NCBI GenBank assembly: GCA_900299145.1
Contig: OMIN01000155.1
Coordinates: 1-64,000 of the forward strand
Reading direction: 5' to 3'
Source: Betaproteobacteria bacterium
GTDB lineage: Bacteria > Pseudomonadota > Gammaproteobacteria > Burkholderiales > SG8-41
Length of the DNA stretch: 64,000 nucleotides
Shown here: one piece after another, positions 51,114 to 59,818 of the stretch
Position numbering within the stretch: position 1 is the first letter of the stretch
How the letters are laid out: each line of letters opens with the position of its first letter
Notes under the pieces: generated by a model
Told to the model about the DNA's origin: nothing
Databases searched by the model: none
What the model saw: only the letters and a program-made list of their open reading frames with translations
Translations under genes and position numbers: made by a program

Positions 51114-52091
51114 TTACTCGGCCTTGATGCCCGCGTCGCGGATTACGCGGCCCAGGCGCTCCACATCGTTCAAAAACGCCTTGCGAAATTCGGCCGGCGT
51201 ACTGGCAATGACATCGCCGCCCTGCGTGATAAAGGTCTGGCTGACATCCGGCAGTTTCAGCACGCCGGTGATTTCACGGTGCAGCACGTCGACAATGGGT
51301 TTGGGCGTATTCGCTGGCAGCATGAAGCCGTACCAGATGCTCGCTTCGTAGCCGGGCACGCCCGATTCCGCGATGGTCGGCCACTCCGGCGCAGCTTGTA
51401 TGCGCTTTGCGCTGGTGATGCCGAGCACCTTCAGCCTGCCGCCCTTGATATGCGGCTGGCCTGAAAAAAGATTGGTGAAAGTCATCTGAATTTCATTGCT
51501 CAGCGCCGCGGTCAACGCGGGAGCAACACCTTTGTAGATAATGTGCGTCAAATCGATTTTCGCCATCGATTTCAGCATCTCGCCCGCGATGTGCGGCGGC
51601 CCACCGGCCCCGGTCGAGCCGTAATTCAGCTTGCCTGGGTTGGCGCGTGCATGGGCAATGAATTCCTGCATGGTTTTCACCGGCACCGACGGATGCACCA
51701 CGATCACCAGCGGCGACAGCGTCGCCTGCGTAACATAGTCAAAATCCTTGCCGATATCGAATGGCAGCTTTTTATACATGTGCGGATAGCCCGCGTGATT
51801 GCTGGTGCACGCCAGCAACGTGTAGCCGTCGGGCGCGGCGCGCGCAGCCAATTCGGTGGCGACGATGCCGCCTGCCGCCGGGCGGTTATCGACGACGAAC
51901 GGCTGGCCAAGTTTGTCGCTCATGCGGGTGGTGACCAGCCGCGCCATCAGATCCGCGCCGCCGCCGGGCGAAAACGGCACGAGGATGCGTATCGGCTTGT
52001 TGGGGTAGCCCGCCACCTGGGCTTGCGTAGGCAACACCACGGCCGGCAAGCCCAAAGCGAAGCCGGCAAGCCAACGAACTAATGAATTCAC
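51114..52091 (-). CDS. Bug/TctC-family solute receptor
   Basis: 325 residues. Signal peptide NSLVRWLAGFALGLPAVVLP, cleavage near TQAQ/VAG. Ligand loop PFSPGGGADLM, then DNRPAAGG, DGYTL, and HIIYKGVAPA, where Ile replaces Pro of PYKG. It is the first gene of the minus-strand Bug-TauD-Bug unit, 12 bases before the TauD start, and divergent from the Bug gene at 52197. GGAAG lies about 9 bases before the ATG on the minus strand. Confidence 0.94.
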   Translation of the reverse strand: MNSLVRWLAGFALGLPAVVLPTQAQVAGYPNKPIRILVPFSPGGGADLMARLVTTRMSDKLGQPFVVDNRPAAGGIVATELAARAAPDGYTLLACTSNHAGYPHMYKKLPFDIGKDFDYVTQATLSPLVIVVHPSVPVKTMQEFIAHARANPGKLNYGSTGAGGPPHIAGEMLKSMAKIDLTHIIYKGVAPALTAALSNEIQMTFTNLFSGQPHIKGGRLKVLGITSAKRIQAAPEWPTIAESGVPGYEASIWYGFMLPANTPKPIVDVLHREITGVLKLPDVSQTFITQGGDVIASTPAEFRKAFLNDVERLGRVIRDAGIKAE

Positions 52092-52196
52092 GGCGGCACT
52101 TCCTTTCAGGAACGATAACAGCCCTTATTGTGCCAAAATAACACCAACGTGAGTGCGCGCCGGCGCATTCCCTGACGATAAGACCGGAGGAGTGAA

Positions 52197-53180
52197 ATGA
52201 AGCCGTTTCTTGCAATGCTGGCCGCTGGTTTGTTGGCCAGCCCTGTGCTCGCACAGCAGGCCACACAACAGAGTGCGCAAGCCTATCCCAACCGCCCACT
52301 GCGCATGGTAATCCCCTGGCCGCCAGGGCAAGCCACCGATCTCGTCGGGCGCGTGGTGGCGCAGCGTTTAAGTGATGTGCTCGGCCAGCAGGTCATCGCC
52401 GACAACCGCCCCGGCGCGGGCGGCGCCATCGGCACTGACATCGTCGCCAAGGCCGCGCCCGATGGTTACACATTGCTCGCCGCGTCCAGCGGCCCGGTGA
52501 CCATCAGCCCGCTGCTGCTTAAAGTGCCGTATGTGTCCGAGCGCGATCTGGCGCCCATTGCCAACGCGGGCTTTTCACCGTATCTGTTGGTGGCGCAAAG
52601 TGCGTTTCCGGCGGCTAACGCGCGTGATTTCGTTGCACTGGTGAAGGCCAACCCCGGCAAGTACACGTTGGCCTCGTCCGGTACCGGCGCCACCGCACAT
52701 TTGATCGGCGAGTATTTCAACAGTGCTGCGGGCCTGAAAGCCACGCACGTGCCTTACAAGGGCAGCATTCCCGCGCTCACGGATGTCGTCAGCGGACAGG
52801 TCAATTACATGATCGAAACCGCCGCGGGCACCATGCCTTTTATCCGCAACGGCCGGCTGAAGGCTTACGGCATTTCACTCGCCCGTACCAGTACGCTCGC
52901 GCCGGGCATACCGCCGCTGGCCACCGCCGCCGATTTGCCGGGGTTTGAAGCGGCCGCGTGGATCGGCGTGATGGTGTCGGCGGGCACGCCCAAGCCGCTC
53001 GCCGACAAGCTCACCGCTGCCGTCGACAAAGTATTGCAGTCGCAGGAGACGCGCGAAAAAATCATGTCGGTGGGCGTTGAAGTTGAATACCGCCGCATCG
53101 ATGAAATGGGCGCCTACCTCAAAATGCAAAGCGCGCGCTTCGCCGACATCATCAAGAAGAACGGCATCAAGGTGGAGTGA
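52197..53180 (+). CDS. Bug/TctC-family solute receptor
   Basis: 327 residues. GGAGGA lies 7 bases before the ATG. Signal peptide KPFLAMLAAGLLASPVLAQQ with cleavage near LAQQ/ATQ. Ligand loop PWPPGQATDLV has Gln-Ala in place of Gly-Gly; then DNRPGAGG, DGYTL, VPYKGSIPA. It is a single-gene plus-strand transcript ending at a bidirectional terminator, and it is divergent from the Bug gene at 51114. No enzyme gene is co-directional with it. Confidence 0.95.
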   Translation: MKPFLAMLAAGLLASPVLAQQATQQSAQAYPNRPLRMVIPWPPGQATDLVGRVVAQRLSDVLGQQVIADNRPGAGGAIGTDIVAKAAPDGYTLLAASSGPVTISPLLLKVPYVSERDLAPIANAGFSPYLLVAQSAFPAANARDFVALVKANPGKYTLASSGTGATAHLIGEYFNSAAGLKATHVPYKGSIPALTDVVSGQVNYMIETAAGTMPFIRNGRLKAYGISLARTSTLAPGIPPLATAADLPGFEAAAWIGVMVSAGTPKPLADKLTAAVDKVLQSQETREKIMSVGVEVEYRRIDEMGAYLKMQSARFADIIKKNGIKVE

Positions 53181-53206
53181 CGCCGGGTTTACGTCCTTCC
53201 GCATAA

Positions 53207-53240
53207 AAAACCGGATGTGCTGGTCGAGCCATCCGGTTTT
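53207..53240. terminator. Bidirectional Rho-independent terminator
   Basis: AAAACCGGATG (53207-53217) and CATCCGGTTTT (53230-53240) form an 11-bp perfect stem around a 12-base loop, with a T-run on each strand. It lies between the convergent ends of the Bug gene (53180) and the RraA-like gene (53276), so it can stop transcription from both sides. Confidence 0.9.
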
Positions 53241-53270
53241 GCATTACGGGGAAGAATCTATGCGAAGCAA

Positions 53271-53304
53271 TATAACTATCTGTTTTTATTGATATTTTTT
53301 AAAT
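53271..53304 (-). repeat. AT-rich interspersed element, copy 16
   Basis: On the minus strand ATTTAAAAAATATCAATA runs into core AAAACAGATAGTTAT. It encodes the last residues (LKNINKNR) and TAG stop of the RraA-like protein. Confidence 0.9.
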
Positions 53305-53992
53305 GCGCTTCGTAGCGCATTGTGTTCTGCGCATCCGGCGGATAAAGGCCCGGCAGCGCTGCGCCTTTTTCCACTTCCTGCATGATCCACGCTTCCAGCC
53401 GTTCCTGCGCCGGTGCGGCGGCGGCCACTTCGTCGACGAGCGCGGCGGGTATCACCACCGCGCCATCGTCATCGGCGACGATCACATCGTCCGGATAAAC
53501 CGCAACACCGCCGCAACCCACCGGCTCCTGCCAGTTCACAAACGTCATGCCTGATACCGCCGGCGGTGACGCCGTGCCTTGCGCCCACAGTGGTAAACCC
53601 GTTGCCAGCACACCGGGCAAATCGCGCATGACGCCATCCGTCACCAGCGCAGAAACACCGCGCTTGACCATGCGTGCGCACAGGATGTCGCCGAAGATGC
53701 CTGCATCGGTTGTGCCCATGGCATCGACCACCACCACACTATCCGCCGTCATCGCTTCAACCGCGGCGCGTGTTGAGCGCGGCGAAGACCACGCGGCGGG
53801 CGTGGCCAGGTCCTCGCGCTGCGGAATAAAACGCAGCGTAAACGCGCGCCCCGCCACGCGCGCCTGGTTCGCACGCTGCGGGCGCGGGCCGCGCATCCAT
53901 ACATTGCGCAGGCCTTTTTTCAGCAGAATCGTGGTGACAGTCGCCGTGGAAACGTCACGCAGCACCTGCAACGCCTTTGACAAATCAGCCAC
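53276..53992 (-). CDS. RraA-like protein (4-hydroxy-4-methyl-2-oxoglutarate aldolase family)
   Basis: 238 residues from a GTG at 53992. The metal/substrate segment is FGDILCARMVKRGVSALVTD followed by GVMRD, which in HMG/CHA aldolases provides Gly-Asp and Arg-Asp for Mg and pyruvate. The C-terminal part has VYPDDVIVADDDGAVVIP. Members either split 4-hydroxy-4-methyl-2-oxoglutarate in protocatechuate 4,5-cleavage or inhibit RNase E; neighbours favour the catabolic role. The last nine residues are encoded by an AT-rich element and are probably not part of the ancestral protein. Confidence 0.85.
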   Translation of the reverse strand: MADLSKALQVLRDVSTATVTTILLKKGLRNVWMRGPRPQRANQARVAGRAFTLRFIPQREDLATPAAWSSPRSTRAAVEAMTADSVVVVDAMGTTDAGIFGDILCARMVKRGVSALVTDGVMRDLPGVLATGLPLWAQGTASPPAVSGMTFVNWQEPVGCGGVAVYPDDVIVADDDGAVVIPAALVDEVAAAAPAQERLEAWIMQEVEKGAALPGLYPPDAQNTMRYEAHLKNINKNR

Positions 53993-54020
53993 GGCTGCGA
54001 CTTCCCTGCACTTTTTGGCG

Positions 54021-55415
54021 TTACGCCGTTACCTTCGCCGGCTGCGCCGCGCGCGTTTCGGTGGGCACCGTCGCGCGCGTAAGCTCGGCAATGTTCGCGA
54101 GCTTGCCGCAGCCATCGGCCAGTGCGTAGAGCTTCTTCGCGCCCGCGCTGCCCAGCACCAGCCCGCTGCAATCGAGGAATTTTTCCTCTCTGTCAGCGGG
54201 CGTCATCGGCCATTCCGGAGAGCCGGGCACGCGGTCGATCTGCATCTTGAAAGTGCCGCGTTTGGTTTCGATTTCAATGTTGGTATAGCCGGTGGTGCCG
54301 GAGTACGTCTTTTCGCTGGGAATGTAAAAGCGTTCCACCTTCGGCATAAAGGCGCGGATTTCCGGCCGCTGCACCATGGCGTCGGTGAAGGTCTGCATGA
54401 CCAGTTTGCCGTCGAGCACCGCGGCGGCGGCGTTGTATTCCATGCTGAATTTGCCTTCGAGGCCGGTGTGCGGATCGCGGTGGATCAGCGGCGTGTCCGC
54501 GCCTGGCAAAAAGCCGATGCGCACCTTGGTCACTTCATCGGCCTTGATGTTGTGCTCCTTCATCATTTCAAACATGCCGCCGACGGGCCGGTGATTGCAG
54601 TAGCAGCACGGATAGCGCTTCACATAAATGCCGGGCGTCAACATTTCCCACGGATCGCCCAGGTGCTTTAACGTCGACTCCAGCGGCACCGCGTCCGCGC
54701 CCGCGTACGTGTCGAAGAGATTATTCTTGCCGTCAAAAATGTGGTCGTCAGCGGTGAAGCCCTGCTTCGCCATCCACGCCGCCATCACCGCGCTACGCGC
54801 CGTGTGCCCGGCGTGAAACGGCTTGGTCATGCTGCCGAAGTTGCGAATGAGGCCCGACATCTGCGACGCGGCAATGCCCCACGCCGTTTGCAACTGCGCC
54901 ACCGACAAGCCCCAAAGCCGCGCCGCCACTGCCGTGGTACCGAAAATGCCGACCGTCGCCGTACTGTGCCAGCCCTTGATGTAATGCCCCGCGCCGAACG
55001 CCGGGCCAATCTTGCCGCCGATTTCCAGACCGATCGAAATCGCCGCCAGCACCGCTTCACCGCTCGCGCCCACAGCTTCACCCACCGCCAGCCCGGCGCC
55101 CAGCATCGGCGCCGTCGGGTGGCCGCGCAATGTTGTCATCGCGTCATCGAAATCCAGTGCATGCGCGGCAAGGCCATTGGCGAACGCCGCTTCGGCGGGC
55201 GAGGTCGCCAACCGGGTGCCGAGCACAATCGATTGCGCGCGCGCGCCGGTTTCCATCACCCAGCGCTGTGCGATTTCCGCGCATTCGTCGAGCGTGCCGG
55301 CGAGCGTGCAGCCGAGCGTGTCGACCAGCGCGTCACGCGCACCGTCCATCACGGCTTGCGGAATGGCGCTGGCACGGGTGTTGATGGCAAATTCTGCGAG
55401 TTGTTTGGTCAGCAT
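54021..55415 (-). CDS. MmgE/PrpD-family protein
   Basis: 464 residues, the usual length. Marks are VDTLGCTLAGTLDECAEIAQ, ANGLAAHALDFDDAMTTLRG, GWHSTATVGIFGTTAVAARL and MTKPFHAGHTARSAVMAAWM. The family includes 2-methylcitrate dehydratase, cis-aconitate decarboxylase and other dehydratases or isomerases. AAGGAG lies 6 bases before the ATG. It lies 28 bases upstream of the RraA-like gene, so they share a transcript. PrpB and PrpC are absent, so a methylcitrate cycle is unlikely. Confidence 0.92.
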   Translation of the reverse strand: MLTKQLAEFAINTRASAIPQAVMDGARDALVDTLGCTLAGTLDECAEIAQRWVMETGARAQSIVLGTRLATSPAEAAFANGLAAHALDFDDAMTTLRGHPTAPMLGAGLAVGEAVGASGEAVLAAISIGLEIGGKIGPAFGAGHYIKGWHSTATVGIFGTTAVAARLWGLSVAQLQTAWGIAASQMSGLIRNFGSMTKPFHAGHTARSAVMAAWMAKQGFTADDHIFDGKNNLFDTYAGADAVPLESTLKHLGDPWEMLTPGIYVKRYPCCYCNHRPVGGMFEMMKEHNIKADEVTKVRIGFLPGADTPLIHRDPHTGLEGKFSMEYNAAAAVLDGKLVMQTFTDAMVQRPEIRAFMPKVERFYIPSEKTYSGTTGYTNIEIETKRGTFKMQIDRVPGSPEWPMTPADREEKFLDCSGLVLGSAGAKKLYALADGCGKLANIAELTRATVPTETRAAQPAKVTA

Positions 55416-55492
55416 GGTAAGGCTCCTTGGTCTTGAAGGGAGGAAGGTGAAGGTTGAAGGGGAAAGGAAAATAAGACGGGGAATCGCTTGCG

Positions 55493-57199
55493 CTAAGACT
55501 TCGCTGGGATAAACGGTGCGAGCAAATACGAAGATTTATCGCCACCGGCGTAAATGGTGTTGATTGCACCCGCGTTGTAATCGCAATGATAGTGCGTGTA
55601 AGGCGCGCTGCCCACGCCGTCGCGCGGTTGCACATCCAACCGCAGCTTGTGGCCCTTTTTCAGCACTATGCAGGTCGGCCAGATTTCAATCTGGCACTCT
55701 ACCGGCTTGCCCGGCTCCAGCCACCAGCGCTCGTTGGGCGGGTGAAACGGGCGGTACGGCGTTGATTTCGCCGCGTCGAGTTTACGGTGTGACGCGCGCA
55801 GCCAACCCTTGGTCAGCGGCACCGGGCCACCATGCTGTCCCACCTCCCACACATCCTTGCCGTCGGGGCCGATGTTACGCAACGTGCACATGATGTCCAT
55901 GTCTTCCGTCGTGCTCGACACCCACAGGTTCAGCATCAACGGGCCAGTGATTTCGGTGTCCGCCATCATCGCAGCAGTTTCAAACGACACACCCAGCCGC
56001 CCCGCGCCACCGTGGGTGGTGGAGAGCGAAGATCCGGAAGCCACACCCGCCGCCGTCGAGCCGCTCGCCGAGTAACTGACGCTGGCCTCCCTCGCGGGCG
56101 CGTCGCCGCCCATGCTGCCCTCAGTGTCGGTATCGTCTTGCGACTGCTCGCGATCGATTTTCAGGTACAGCTTTTTCCACTCGGTGCGCGCCAGCGGCCA
56201 CTCGTTCTCGGTGCGGAATGGATACGGCTTCTTGCTGCCGCCGGTGCGGATTTCCAGTTTCACCGGCGGTTCGTCAAGGATGCCGGTGTCGATGCCTTTG
56301 AGCCAATAATCGAACCAGCGCAGTTGCTCGGCGCGGCCTTCGTGCGAATGAAAGGGGTGAAAATGCGTGCCGGTATGGATGCGCAGTTTCTTGTGTTTGG
56401 CAGCGGCCTGGGTGTAACCCTCGGTGTTACCGCGAAGATGCAGCGAAAAGCCACCCCAATTGCCGACACTGTACACTGGCACGGTAATGTTGTCCCAGCG
56501 GGCACTCATCATGCGCCACCAGTCTGAATCGAGATCATTGCGCATCAGGTTGTAGAGCATGTCCGGCTGAAACGAATCCGGGTTAAAACTGCGCGGCCGC
56601 CCCAGCAGATGGTGCGCGGTGTGCGTGGCGATCCAGTTGGCGACAAAACCCATCGAGAAAATACCACCGTGGTAGCACTGATCGCGGTACTGATCGGCGC
56701 GGCCCTCCCACGGCATGATGGCTTTCAGTGACGGCGGGCGCAAATTCGCCACGCGCCACTGCGAACTCGCGTGATATGAAATACCGAGCGTGCCGACATT
56801 GCCGTTACACCACGGCTGCTTCGCCACCCACTCGATGCAATCGTAAAAATCGACGGACTCCTGATACGAACTCGGCTCGCATTTTCCAGGCGATTTGCCC
56901 GAACCACGCGAATCGATGCGCAGGCAGGCGTACTCGCGTGGGCACCACCATTCAGGATTTACCGTTTCCCAGTTCATGTACGGATTGGCTTTTTCGTCGA
57001 GATCGGCCGGCGGTATCCACAACTTGTCTTTTTGATACACGCTGATGTTGGCGATCACCGGCACCTTCGCCGTCGTATCCGGCCGAAAAATATCCGCACA
57101 CAAGCTGCCACCGTCGCGCAGAGGAATCCACACGTCTTTTTCAACGATCAACTTGTGGCCTTTGTCCTGCGACCCATTCTGCGCCTTACTGCTGCTCAT
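55493..57199 (-). CDS. CocE/NonD-family serine hydrolase
   Basis: 568 residues from the ATG at 57199, with GGAG 7 bases upstream; the frame continues to 57493 through an AT-rich element and is not supported. The alpha/beta-hydrolase nucleophile is the Ser in GTLGISYHASSQW. The C-terminal jelly-roll of the cocaine-esterase/X-Pro-peptidase family follows. Between them is a low-complexity Ser/Gly/Ala segment of about 45 residues (DTEGSMGGDAPAREASVSYS and on). No signal peptide. It heads a minus-strand run with MmgE/PrpD and RraA-like genes. Acyl or peptide ester cleavage is likely. Confidence 0.88.
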   Translation of the reverse strand: MSSSKAQNGSQDKGHKLIVEKDVWIPLRDGGSLCADIFRPDTTAKVPVIANISVYQKDKLWIPPADLDEKANPYMNWETVNPEWWCPREYACLRIDSRGSGKSPGKCEPSSYQESVDFYDCIEWVAKQPWCNGNVGTLGISYHASSQWRVANLRPPSLKAIMPWEGRADQYRDQCYHGGIFSMGFVANWIATHTAHHLLGRPRSFNPDSFQPDMLYNLMRNDLDSDWWRMMSARWDNITVPVYSVGNWGGFSLHLRGNTEGYTQAAAKHKKLRIHTGTHFHPFHSHEGRAEQLRWFDYWLKGIDTGILDEPPVKLEIRTGGSKKPYPFRTENEWPLARTEWKKLYLKIDREQSQDDTDTEGSMGGDAPAREASVSYSASGSTAAGVASGSSLSTTHGGAGRLGVSFETAAMMADTEITGPLMLNLWVSSTTEDMDIMCTLRNIGPDGKDVWEVGQHGGPVPLTKGWLRASHRKLDAAKSTPYRPFHPPNERWWLEPGKPVECQIEIWPTCIVLKKGHKLRLDVQPRDGVGSAPYTHYHCDYNAGAINTIYAGGDKSSYLLAPFIPAKS

Positions 57200-57486
57200 A
57201 CATGATCTCCGGGGTGCGCCGCCAAAACGTAACGCGTGAAAAAATACTCCAATAAAACAGATACTTACGATCAACCCTGTTTGCGCACGACAGCATGACT
57301 GACGCACACAAGCCAGTGCATTATAGGGCAACGCCAGCGGCGAAAAACCGCGCCAAAAATTGCCACCGCCAGATCGCGTCGTCGCCGTTCTATATTGTGA
57401 ACGGCAAAAAGGGGCGACAAAACGCACGCAATGCATGCGAACGATGTTTGCGAAAATACCCGCCTGCAAATCGAGGAGATCATCGC
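57200..57486. other. Intergenic region between divergent genes
   Basis: About 290 bases between the CocE/NonD and Gfo/Idh/MocA genes. It contains AT-rich element copy 17 and should hold both promoters. I cannot place -35/-10 boxes with confidence and see no other feature. Confidence 0.4.
57242..57269 (+). repeat. AT-rich interspersed element, copy 17
   Basis: AATACTCCAATAAAACAGAT leads into ACTTAC; core is AAAACAGATACTTAC. It sits about 45 bases upstream of the CocE/NonD start, in the divergent intergenic region. Confidence 0.8.
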
Positions 57487-58575
57487 ATGGCAAACAAAAT
57501 CCGCTTGGGTGTCATCGGCGCGGGCGGTGCCACCTGGGCCAACCGCGCGCATTTTCCGGCGCTCGCACACAATCCCGACTTTGAACTGACGGCGGTGTGC
57601 ACCACGCGCCCCGAAAGCGCGGAAGCCGCGCGCCAAAAATATGGCGCAAAACTCGCCTTCCATGATTTTCGGCAGATGGCGGCGTCGCCGGACATCGACG
57701 CGGTGGCGGTGGTGGTGCGCGTGCCCTCACACTACGACCCAACAAAGGCCGCGCTCGAAGCGGGCAAGCACGTTTATACCGAATGGCCACTGGGCCGCAC
57801 CACCGCAGAGGGTGTGGAGCTCGCAGCGCTGGCGAAGGCAAAAGGCGTGCAAACCGCCGTGGGCCTGCAATCGCGCGTGAGTCCCCCACTGATGTACATG
57901 AAGGAACAGATCGAATCCGGCGAGCTCGGCGAAATCGTTGCCTGCCGCGTCAGCCTGATGCGAGACGGCGTGCTCGAACGCACCGCCAGCCGCACCTGGC
58001 AGCGTGACGTGACGCTCGGCGCGAACACGCTCACCATCGCCAACGGCCACACCATCGACGCGCTGCGCTTTGTCGCGGGCGACTTCAAGCGCCTCAGCTG
58101 CCGCATCACCACGCAGGTGCCGCAGTGGTACGAGACGGACACGAAGCGCTACGTCGATGTGACTTCGCCCGACAATGTGCTCGTCCACGGGCAACTCGCG
58201 AGCGGCGCGGTGGCGTCCGTGCATGTGGCGGCGATCCCGTGGGCAGGCAGCGGCTACCGCATGGAAATTCATGGCCGCAAGGGCACGCTGGTTGCCACCG
58301 GCGAAGATTCACCGCAGTTGTGCACCGTCAGCCTGTACGGCGCCCGCGCGGGCAACGATCTCGCGCCGGTGGATATCCCGCAGCGGTTTATTGTGGCGCC
58401 AGCGGGCACGCCCCCGGTTGCACCCTACAACGTCGGCCAGATGTATGCGGAGTTTGCGCGTGCGATTCGTGGTGAAAAAAGTTGCCAGCCGACATTCGAC
58501 ACGGCAGTTGACCTGCACCATTTCGTCGACGCACTGCGCAAGGCGTCGGACACGGGGCGCGAGGTGGAGATCTAA
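57487..58575 (+). CDS. Gfo/Idh/MocA-family protein with EWP in place of EKP
   Basis: 362 residues from the ATG at 57487 (GAGGAG 8 bases upstream); the frame continues to 57295 without support. The Rossmann loop reads RLGVIGAGGATWANRAHFPA. At residues 99-101 the catalytic EKP is EWP (YTEWPLGRT), so the lysine that acts as acid/base is Trp. Gal80-like members of this fold have lost activity in the same region and act as sensors. It may be a ligand-sensing protein or an enzyme using another base. It is divergent from the CocE/NonD gene. Confidence 0.87.
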   Translation: MANKIRLGVIGAGGATWANRAHFPALAHNPDFELTAVCTTRPESAEAARQKYGAKLAFHDFRQMAASPDIDAVAVVVRVPSHYDPTKAALEAGKHVYTEWPLGRTTAEGVELAALAKAKGVQTAVGLQSRVSPPLMYMKEQIESGELGEIVACRVSLMRDGVLERTASRTWQRDVTLGANTLTIANGHTIDALRFVAGDFKRLSCRITTQVPQWYETDTKRYVDVTSPDNVLVHGQLASGAVASVHVAAIPWAGSGYRMEIHGRKGTLVATGEDSPQLCTVSLYGARAGNDLAPVDIPQRFIVAPAGTPPVAPYNVGQMYAEFARAIRGEKSCQPTFDTAVDLHHFVDALRKASDTGREVEI

Positions 58576-58612
58576 CCCAGGCTCACCGGCGCGCCGAAAA
58601 CGCAAGGCCGCA

Positions 58613-59605
58613 TCAATCGAGCCGCGCGCCCGAAATCTTGACGATACTTTCGTACTTGACGTATTCGTCACGGATCAGTTTGGCGAACTCGGCGGGTGTC
58701 GAGTGCATGATATCGAGCGACTGCGCCGAAAAGTTGGCGATCACGCCCGGATCGGCCACCGCTTTTTTCAGTTCTGCGTTGAGCTTTTCGACGATGGGCA
58801 TCGGCGTGCCTGCCGGCACAAAGCTGCCCATCCATGACACGAATTCAAATCCCGGCAGGGTTTCGGCAATGGTGGGCAGGTCAGGATATTGCGCGACGCG
58901 TTTGTCGGACGATACCGCAATTGAGCGCACGCGGTTGGCCTTCATTTGCGGCAGCGCTTCCGAGATCGGCGTCAACAACGCCTGAATTTCACCCGCCGCG
59001 GTGGCAACAGCCGCCGGCGAACCGCCCTTGTACGGCACGTGCACGATTTTGATGCCCGCCGTGTTGGCGAGCAGGCTGCCCGCCAGGTGCTGATACGCGC
59101 CAACGCCGGCAGAGCCGTAGCTGATTTCGCCGGGGCGTGATTTGGCGAGCGCAATAAAATCCTTGACCGTGCGTACCGGCAGCGACGGGTGCACCACCAG
59201 CACGCCCACCAGCCGCGCGATCGGCGTGATGCCGATGAAATCTTTCAATGCGTCGTACGGCAGCTTTTTATACATGTGCGCCGTGGCGACAAAAGTTGCC
59301 GAATACACCATCACCGTATAGCCATCAGGAGGGCTTTTCGCCACGATGTTGGCGCCAATGGTACCGCCCGCGCCGGGCCGGTTGTCGATAATGAACTGCT
59401 GGCCCAGTTGCTCGCCCACTTTTTGATACGCCACGCGGCCCACGATATCGGTGGCGCCCGCCGGTGGAAACACAATGACCACGCGCACCGGCCGCGAAGG
59501 ATAGTTTTGCGCTTGCGCCGAGGCATCACTGGTGCAAGCCAGCATTCCCGCCATCCATCCCGCCGTCAGCCCCGCCAAAACCATCAACGCACGAATCGCT
59601 TGCAT
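58613..59605 (-). CDS. Bug/TctC-family solute receptor
   Basis: 330 residues from the ATG at 59605, with GAGGAG 6 bases upstream; the frame continues to 59650 without support. Signal peptide QAIRALMVLAGLTAGWMAGM, cleavage near ASAQ/AQN. Ligand loop VFPPAGATDIV, then DNRPGAGG, DGYTV, VPYKGGSPA. The C-terminus SIVKISGARLD resembles that of the partial gene at 1-899 (VIKLSGAKAESL). It converges on the Gfo/Idh/MocA gene and is divergent from the hydroxyacid dehydrogenase. Confidence 0.95.
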   Translation of the reverse strand: MQAIRALMVLAGLTAGWMAGMLACTSDASAQAQNYPSRPVRVVIVFPPAGATDIVGRVAYQKVGEQLGQQFIIDNRPGAGGTIGANIVAKSPPDGYTVMVYSATFVATAHMYKKLPYDALKDFIGITPIARLVGVLVVHPSLPVRTVKDFIALAKSRPGEISYGSAGVGAYQHLAGSLLANTAGIKIVHVPYKGGSPAAVATAAGEIQALLTPISEALPQMKANRVRSIAVSSDKRVAQYPDLPTIAETLPGFEFVSWMGSFVPAGTPMPIVEKLNAELKKAVADPGVIANFSAQSLDIMHSTPAEFAKLIRDEYVKYESIVKISGARLD

Positions 59606-59818
59606 GAAGTTCTCCTCATGAGGTTGACCGGCGGCCGGCGCACGCGACAACCGCCATGCCGGGCCATGTTCTCGCCATCATACGCCGGAACGCGCATGGT
59701 CCGTAAAATGGAGCGCCAGCCCCCCCCTGCCGGGGATTGACTGCGGCGGCACGCGCGGCGGACACTTGCCGCCAGCATTTTCCGCGCCTTGCGAACATCC
59801 TTTCCGGCAACTCTTCCG

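Noticed and set aside
57200-57493. N-terminal extension of the CocE/NonD protein
   Set aside because: It crosses an AT-rich element and the divergent promoter region, and an ATG with GGAG exists at 57199.
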